A DNA stretch of 64,000 bases from Rhizobium album (GTDB lineage: Bacteria > Pseudomonadota > Alphaproteobacteria > Rhizobiales > Rhizobiaceae). The stretch covers positions 186,001-250,000 of the forward strand of contig NZ_QFBC01000008.1 of the NCBI RefSeq assembly GCF_003122325.1. The letters run 5' to 3'. Both the position numbers and the translations under genes were made by a program. This document shows, one piece after another, positions 60,800 to 64,000 of this stretch (the stretch's first letter is position 1; each line of letters opens with the position of its first letter). The notes under the pieces are model-generated. The model did not search any database and was not told where the DNA came from. It saw only the letters and a program-made list of their open reading frames with translations.

Positions 60800-62178
60800 G
60801 TACGGCGGCGATCACGACCCCGACGGCGAAAACAGAGGCGCAGGGCGGGCGATCCAACCCGTTCCTGTTGATGCCGATCACGCTGTTCTTCGCGTTGCTC
60901 GCCGTGGCGGTGCTGCGCGCGCCGAGCCTGATGTCGGCCTCGGGTATCGGCGCGGCGATCATCGTCGTCACGCCGCTGATCCTTGCCACCTACACGCTGA
61001 TGGCCTCGACCATTTCCGGCCGTGGCACCGTCGACCTTTCCGTCGGTCCGCTGATCGGCTTCATCAACGTCACGCTGATCCAGCTGCACGGCGCCGGCCT
61101 CCTGGAAAATCCCATCGCCGTCTTCCTCTATTGCATGGCCGTCGGCGCGCTCTACCAGCTGATCTTTTCGCTGATCGTCATCTATGTGCGCGTGCAGCCG
61201 ATCATCGTGTCGCTTTCGGGGTATCTGGCGCTCAGCGGCATCAACCTCGTCATCCTGCCGCGGCCGGGCGGCATGGCGCCGGCCTTCATGGCGGAATGGG
61301 GATACGGCACCTCGATCTTCTCGCCGATCCTGATCATCCTGCTGCTGGCCACCGCCGCCTGGCTGCTGTTCACCGCCACCGCCTTCTACACCCACCTGCG
61401 CCTGATGGGTTCGGACGAGCGCGCCGCCTACACGTCCGGCGTGCCGATCACCATCGTGCGCATCGGCGCGCATATGATCTCGGGCTGCTTTGCCGGCCTG
61501 GCCGCCATCTGCTTCACCGCGCTGATCTCTTCCGGCGACCCGTCGCAGGGCACCACCTACACGCTGATCGCCGTCACCGCGCTGGTGCTCGGCGGCGCCT
61601 CGCTGGGGGGCGGGCGCGGCGGCGTGTTCGGGTCGGCGCTGGGGGCGATCAACCTCTACCTCATCACCTATGTGCTCTCGACCTTCAATTTCGGCACTGT
61701 CCAGAGTTTCGTCACCAACCTGGCCTATGGCGCGATCCTCGTCATCTCGCTGCTGTTGACGCTGCTGATCCCCGTCATCCAGCGCCGCATCCGCAATTTT
61801 TCGCCGCTGCTCTATTTCGTGGCGCTCTCCGTCGTCGTGCTCGGCATCATCCTGCACGCTATCTTCGATTATGGCGCGCTCGGCGCCGCAGGTGCCATCG
61901 TTCCCGGCCCGCTCGACATGCAGGCGGCGCTGACCGGCCCGCTGGAAATCGCCACGGTTTCGCCGGAGACCGAGGCGCTGCGGATCGCCGCCGCCCCGCT
62001 CGTGCTGTCGGTGCTGCTCCTGATCGTCATCGCCGTGTTCGTGCGTCTCGCGGTCGGCCAGTCGAACCGCCGCACGCTGGCGCCGGCCGTCGCCGTGGTC
62101 GTCGCGGCACTGGTCCTTGCCGGCGCCTATGTCATGGCCGAAGGCGTGCGCGGGCCTGAAACGGAGGCGGTCGAGTGA
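60796..62178 (+). CDS. Sugar-type ABC transporter permease 1, enlarged
   Basis: 460 residues against about 330 for RbsC. The BPD_transp_2 core with STISGRGTVDLSVGPLIGF and IAVTALVLGGASLGGGRGGV covers roughly residues 55-330. Beyond it lies a C-terminal extension with further membrane helices (LVLSVLLLIVIAVFVRLAVG and AVAVVVAALVLAGAYVMAEG). The GGxDLSVG motif reads RGTVDLSVG. Overlaps the ATPase and the second permease by 4 bp each. Confidence 0.9.
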   Translation: MSTAAITTPTAKTEAQGGRSNPFLLMPITLFFALLAVAVLRAPSLMSASGIGAAIIVVTPLILATYTLMASTISGRGTVDLSVGPLIGFINVTLIQLHGAGLLENPIAVFLYCMAVGALYQLIFSLIVIYVRVQPIIVSLSGYLALSGINLVILPRPGGMAPAFMAEWGYGTSIFSPILIILLLATAAWLLFTATAFYTHLRLMGSDERAAYTSGVPITIVRIGAHMISGCFAGLAAICFTALISSGDPSQGTTYTLIAVTALVLGGASLGGGRGGVFGSALGAINLYLITYVLSTFNFGTVQSFVTNLAYGAILVISLLLTLLIPVIQRRIRNFSPLLYFVALSVVVLGIILHAIFDYGALGAAGAIVPGPLDMQAALTGPLEIATVSPETEALRIAAAPLVLSVLLLIVIAVFVRLAVGQSNRRTLAPAVAVVVAALVLAGAYVMAEGVRGPETEAVE

Positions 62179-63545
62179 TGGAAAAGCTGCCGCAGATCAG
62201 CCTGCCCGCCCGCATCCTCGGCCTTGCCATCGCCATCGTGCTCACCGCGCTCGGCGTCGGCTTCGGTTTTGCCCAGGCACTTTCCGTTCAGGTGATCATC
62301 CTGTCGGCGATCGCCACGATGGCGCTGTTCGTCTGGGCATGGCGCTTCGTCATCGGCCAGTTCCTCGATCCGGCCGCGACCGCTGTCGCCGTCGAAGGGC
62401 CGAGCCCGCTGCGCACCGCCTGGCTGCAGTACCGCTGGCCACTGCTCGGTCTGGCGCTGATCCTCATCGCCTTCCTGGTGCTGTCGCTGACGGTCGAGGC
62501 CTTCTTCAATATCTGGAACGTCATCTCGCTGATCATCCTGCTGGCGATCCTCATCCTGACGCGCACGCTCGGGCGGCAGTTCCAGCAGAACCGCTCCGCC
62601 TTCATCGGCATCATGGTGCTGGCCGGGCTGTTTTCCGTCGGCTCGATGAACATCGAAGGGTTCGCCTCCGGCAACAACATCAAGTCGATGCTGCTGTTCG
62701 CCTCCTTCCTCGGCCTCGCCTCCATCGGCCAGACGCTGGTGGCGCTGCTCGGCGGTCTCGACCTGTCGATCCCCTTCATCATCGGTGCGGCGAATGTCGG
62801 CCTGCTCTACCTGATCGGCCTCGGCGTGCCGCCATGGCTCGCCACGCTGATCGTGCTCGCCATCGGGGCTCTGTTCGGCGTGATCAACGGGTTCCTGAGC
62901 TACAAGCTGCAAGGGCAGGCATTGATCGTCACCCTCGGCACCGGCTTTGCCATCTCCGGCGGCGTGCAGATCGTCACCTCGATCGGTTCGGCCTATTCCG
63001 GCAACGTCTTCGGCACCGTGCCGGCGTGGCTGTCCAACATCTCGGCGATGAACGGCTCCACCTTCGGCCTTTCCTTCCCGCCGGTCATCGCCATCTGGGC
63101 GCTGATCGCGCTCATCCTCATCCTGGCGCTCAGGCTGACGGTCTACGGGCGTTTCCTTTACGCCCTCGGCGTCAACCGCACCTCGGCCAGCCGGGTGATG
63201 ATCTCGGAGATGCGTTACTGGGTGATCGCCTATGCGCTCTCCGGCTTCTTCGCGGCGCTGACCGGCGGCTTGCTGCTCGGCTGGTCGGGCGGCGGCTTCA
63301 TCGGCGTCGGCGACCAGTATCTGTTCCTGACGCTCGCCGCCGTGGTGGTCGGCGGAACGTCGCTGCTCGGCGGCGCCGGCGGATACGGCTTTACGGTCAT
63401 CGGCGTGCTGGTGCTGCAGGTTCTGTCCAGCTTCCTCGTCGGCATCGGCCTCGATTTCAAATGGCAACAATTCATCTTCGGGCTGCTGATCCTGCCGATG
63501 GTGGCGCTCTATGCCCGTTCGCCGCACATCCGAACGCAGATCTGA
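62175..63545 (+). CDS. Sugar-type ABC transporter permease 2, enlarged
   Basis: 456 residues. The BPD_transp_2 core with LVALLGGLDLSIPFIIGAAN and LTLAAVVVGGTSLLGGAGG lies in the C-terminal two thirds. The first ~150 residues add about four membrane helices (for example RILGLAIAIVLTALGVGFGF). Permease 1 is extended at its C-terminus and this one at its N-terminus, so the heterodimer would have many more helices than a ribose permease. It precedes the rhodopsin-like gene by 49 bp. Confidence 0.9.
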   Translation: MMEKLPQISLPARILGLAIAIVLTALGVGFGFAQALSVQVIILSAIATMALFVWAWRFVIGQFLDPAATAVAVEGPSPLRTAWLQYRWPLLGLALILIAFLVLSLTVEAFFNIWNVISLIILLAILILTRTLGRQFQQNRSAFIGIMVLAGLFSVGSMNIEGFASGNNIKSMLLFASFLGLASIGQTLVALLGGLDLSIPFIIGAANVGLLYLIGLGVPPWLATLIVLAIGALFGVINGFLSYKLQGQALIVTLGTGFAISGGVQIVTSIGSAYSGNVFGTVPAWLSNISAMNGSTFGLSFPPVIAIWALIALILILALRLTVYGRFLYALGVNRTSASRVMISEMRYWVIAYALSGFFAALTGGLLLGWSGGGFIGVGDQYLFLTLAAVVVGGTSLLGGAGGYGFTVIGVLVLQVLSSFLVGIGLDFKWQQFIFGLLILPMVALYARSPHIRTQI

Positions 63546-63557
63546 GGGGTAGGCGAC

Positions 63558-63593
63558 ATGGCGCAAACGAATTTCCGGAAAGGGAGACAGTAA
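63558..63593 (+). other. 11-codon leader ORF before the rhodopsin-like gene
   Basis: ATG GCG ... TAA encodes MAQTNFRKGRQ, with GAGGGG about 9 bp upstream. Its stop codon is 1 bp before the ATG of the next gene, and its last codons contain that gene's Shine-Dalgarno AAAGGGAG. It could couple translation or be fortuitous. Confidence 0.3.
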
Positions 63594-63594
63594 C

Positions 63595-64000
63595 ATGGCG
63601 GTGTATCAGACGACCGATCTGGCGGCGGCGAGCTATTCGGTCGCGCTCTTCGGGCTGGCCGCGACCGCGATCCTGCTGCTGATCGGCACGACCTGGGTCA
63701 GCCGCAGCTGGCGCCTGCCGGTGACGCTGTGTGCCGTCGCAGCACTCGTCGGCGTCGGTGCCGCCCACGAGGCGCGCGATGCGTGGCTCGCCGGCAACGG
63801 CGTGCCGGTGGTCTATCATTATGTCGGCTGGTCGGTATCGATGCCGCTGCAGGTGATGGCGCTGTATTTCCTGGCGCAAACGGCCGGGCGCCTGAGTGCC
63901 GGCCTGTTCTGGCGGCTCGTCGTCGTTTCCGTGCTGATGGTGTTCGTGCGGTATCTCGGCGAGGCGCAATACATGCACGCCACGCTCGCCTTCCTCATCG
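63595..64000 (+). CDS. Proteorhodopsin-family (microbial rhodopsin-like) protein, 3' end cut by window
   Basis: 135 residues visible, covering helices A to D/E. By eye it aligns with green proteorhodopsin: AHEARDAW over the H75 region (His58 here), YHYVGWSVSMPLQVMALYFL over RYIDWLLTVPLLICEFYLI, and GLFWRLVVVSVLMVFVRYLG-EAQYM over SLFKKLLVGSLVMLVFGYMG-EAGIM. In helix C the Arg is His75, the counterion Asp is Gly78, the Thr two turns on is Ser82/Met83, and the donor Glu/Asp is Ala89; the Trp (79) and Pro (84) are kept. The retinal lysine in helix G lies beyond the window. No pump-type carboxylates remain, so a sensory, structural or other non-pumping role is likely. AAAGGGAG supports the start. 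Confidence 0.85.
   Translation, partial: MAVYQTTDLAAASYSVALFGLAATAILLLIGTTWVSRSWRLPVTLCAVAALVGVGAAHEARDAWLAGNGVPVVYHYVGWSVSMPLQVMALYFLAQTAGRLSAGLFWRLVVVSVLMVFVRYLGEAQYMHATLAFLI

Noticed and set aside
62127-63596. A 489-codon minus-strand frame overlapping the rhodopsin-side permease
   Set aside because: Charge-rich mirror of a membrane protein gene; no start site or homology.
63595-64000. Reading the final gene as a third permease or a generic membrane protein
   Set aside because: The helix-C W-x4-P pattern, the helix-B histidine and the YLGEAQYM helix match proteorhodopsin better than any permease, and there is no BPD_transp_2 motif.
1-64000. CRISPR arrays, tRNA/rRNA genes, insertion sequences and replication origins
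   Set aside because: I looked for regularly spaced repeats, tRNA-like cloverleaf ends, transposase-like frames and AT-rich iteron clusters and saw none that I could support.

Overview
This is a high-GC window that reads like the accessory replicon (megaplasmid or chromid) of a Rhizobiaceae-type alphaproteobacterium. The inference rests on gene content: at least six ABC uptake systems, many IclR, AraC, LacI and RpiR regulators, short 4-bp ATGA/GTGA gene overlaps, and no housekeeping, rRNA or tRNA genes. No insertion sequence, CRISPR array or origin was recognised.

Layout. 1-1.2 kb: 3' end of a sugar-binding protein gene and a DJ-1/PfpI gene. 1.8-3.4 kb: a [2Fe-2S] ferredoxin and a cytochrome P450. 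3.4-14.9 kb: a leftward operon (peptide-type ABC transporter, OtnK-like kinase, OtnC-like aldolase, class III aminotransferase) bracketed by two paralogous GlxA-type AraC regulators. 14.9-22 kb: an acyl-CoA/aldehyde pathway (aldehyde dehydrogenase, class III CoA-transferase, IclR regulator, acyl-CoA dehydrogenase, fused alpha/beta E1 dehydrogenase). Two near-identical IclR-type palindromes sit in its two divergent promoter regions. A decayed DUF308-like membrane gene follows. 22.5-32.9 kb: iron/siderophore uptake (AraC regulator, two TonB-dependent receptors, IclR regulator, FecBCDE-type ABC system); the second receptor has no signal peptide. 33-34.3 kb: a frameshifted flavin monooxygenase.

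34.3-45.5 kb: an M81 (MlrC-like) peptidase, a second peptide-type ABC transporter and an RpiR regulator, divergent from an N-acylamino-acid racemase-like enzyme, a GNAT acyltransferase and an MFS carrier. Together these suggest import of a peptide or N-acylated amino compound and its epimerisation and cleavage. 45.6-46.2 kb: a DUF4174 protein and a 59-residue small protein. 46.4-52.3 kb: a galactofuranose-type ABC system in YtfQ-YtfR-YtfT-YjfF order with a divergent LacI repressor. 52.6-55.3 kb: two related IclR regulators around an alpha/beta hydrolase.

55.4-64 kb: the most unusual region. A rightward operon encodes an SCP2-like protein, an alpha/beta hydrolase, a metallo-beta-lactamase-fold hydrolase, a complete ABC transporter with oversized permeases and a tailed ATPase, and finally a proteorhodopsin-family membrane protein cut by the window end. 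The rhodopsin-like protein aligns well through helices A-D but lacks the arginine, the Schiff-base counterion aspartate and the proton-donor carboxylate of helix C. A rhodopsin relative encoded as a terminal member of a solute ABC operon is the best candidate here for an undescribed system.
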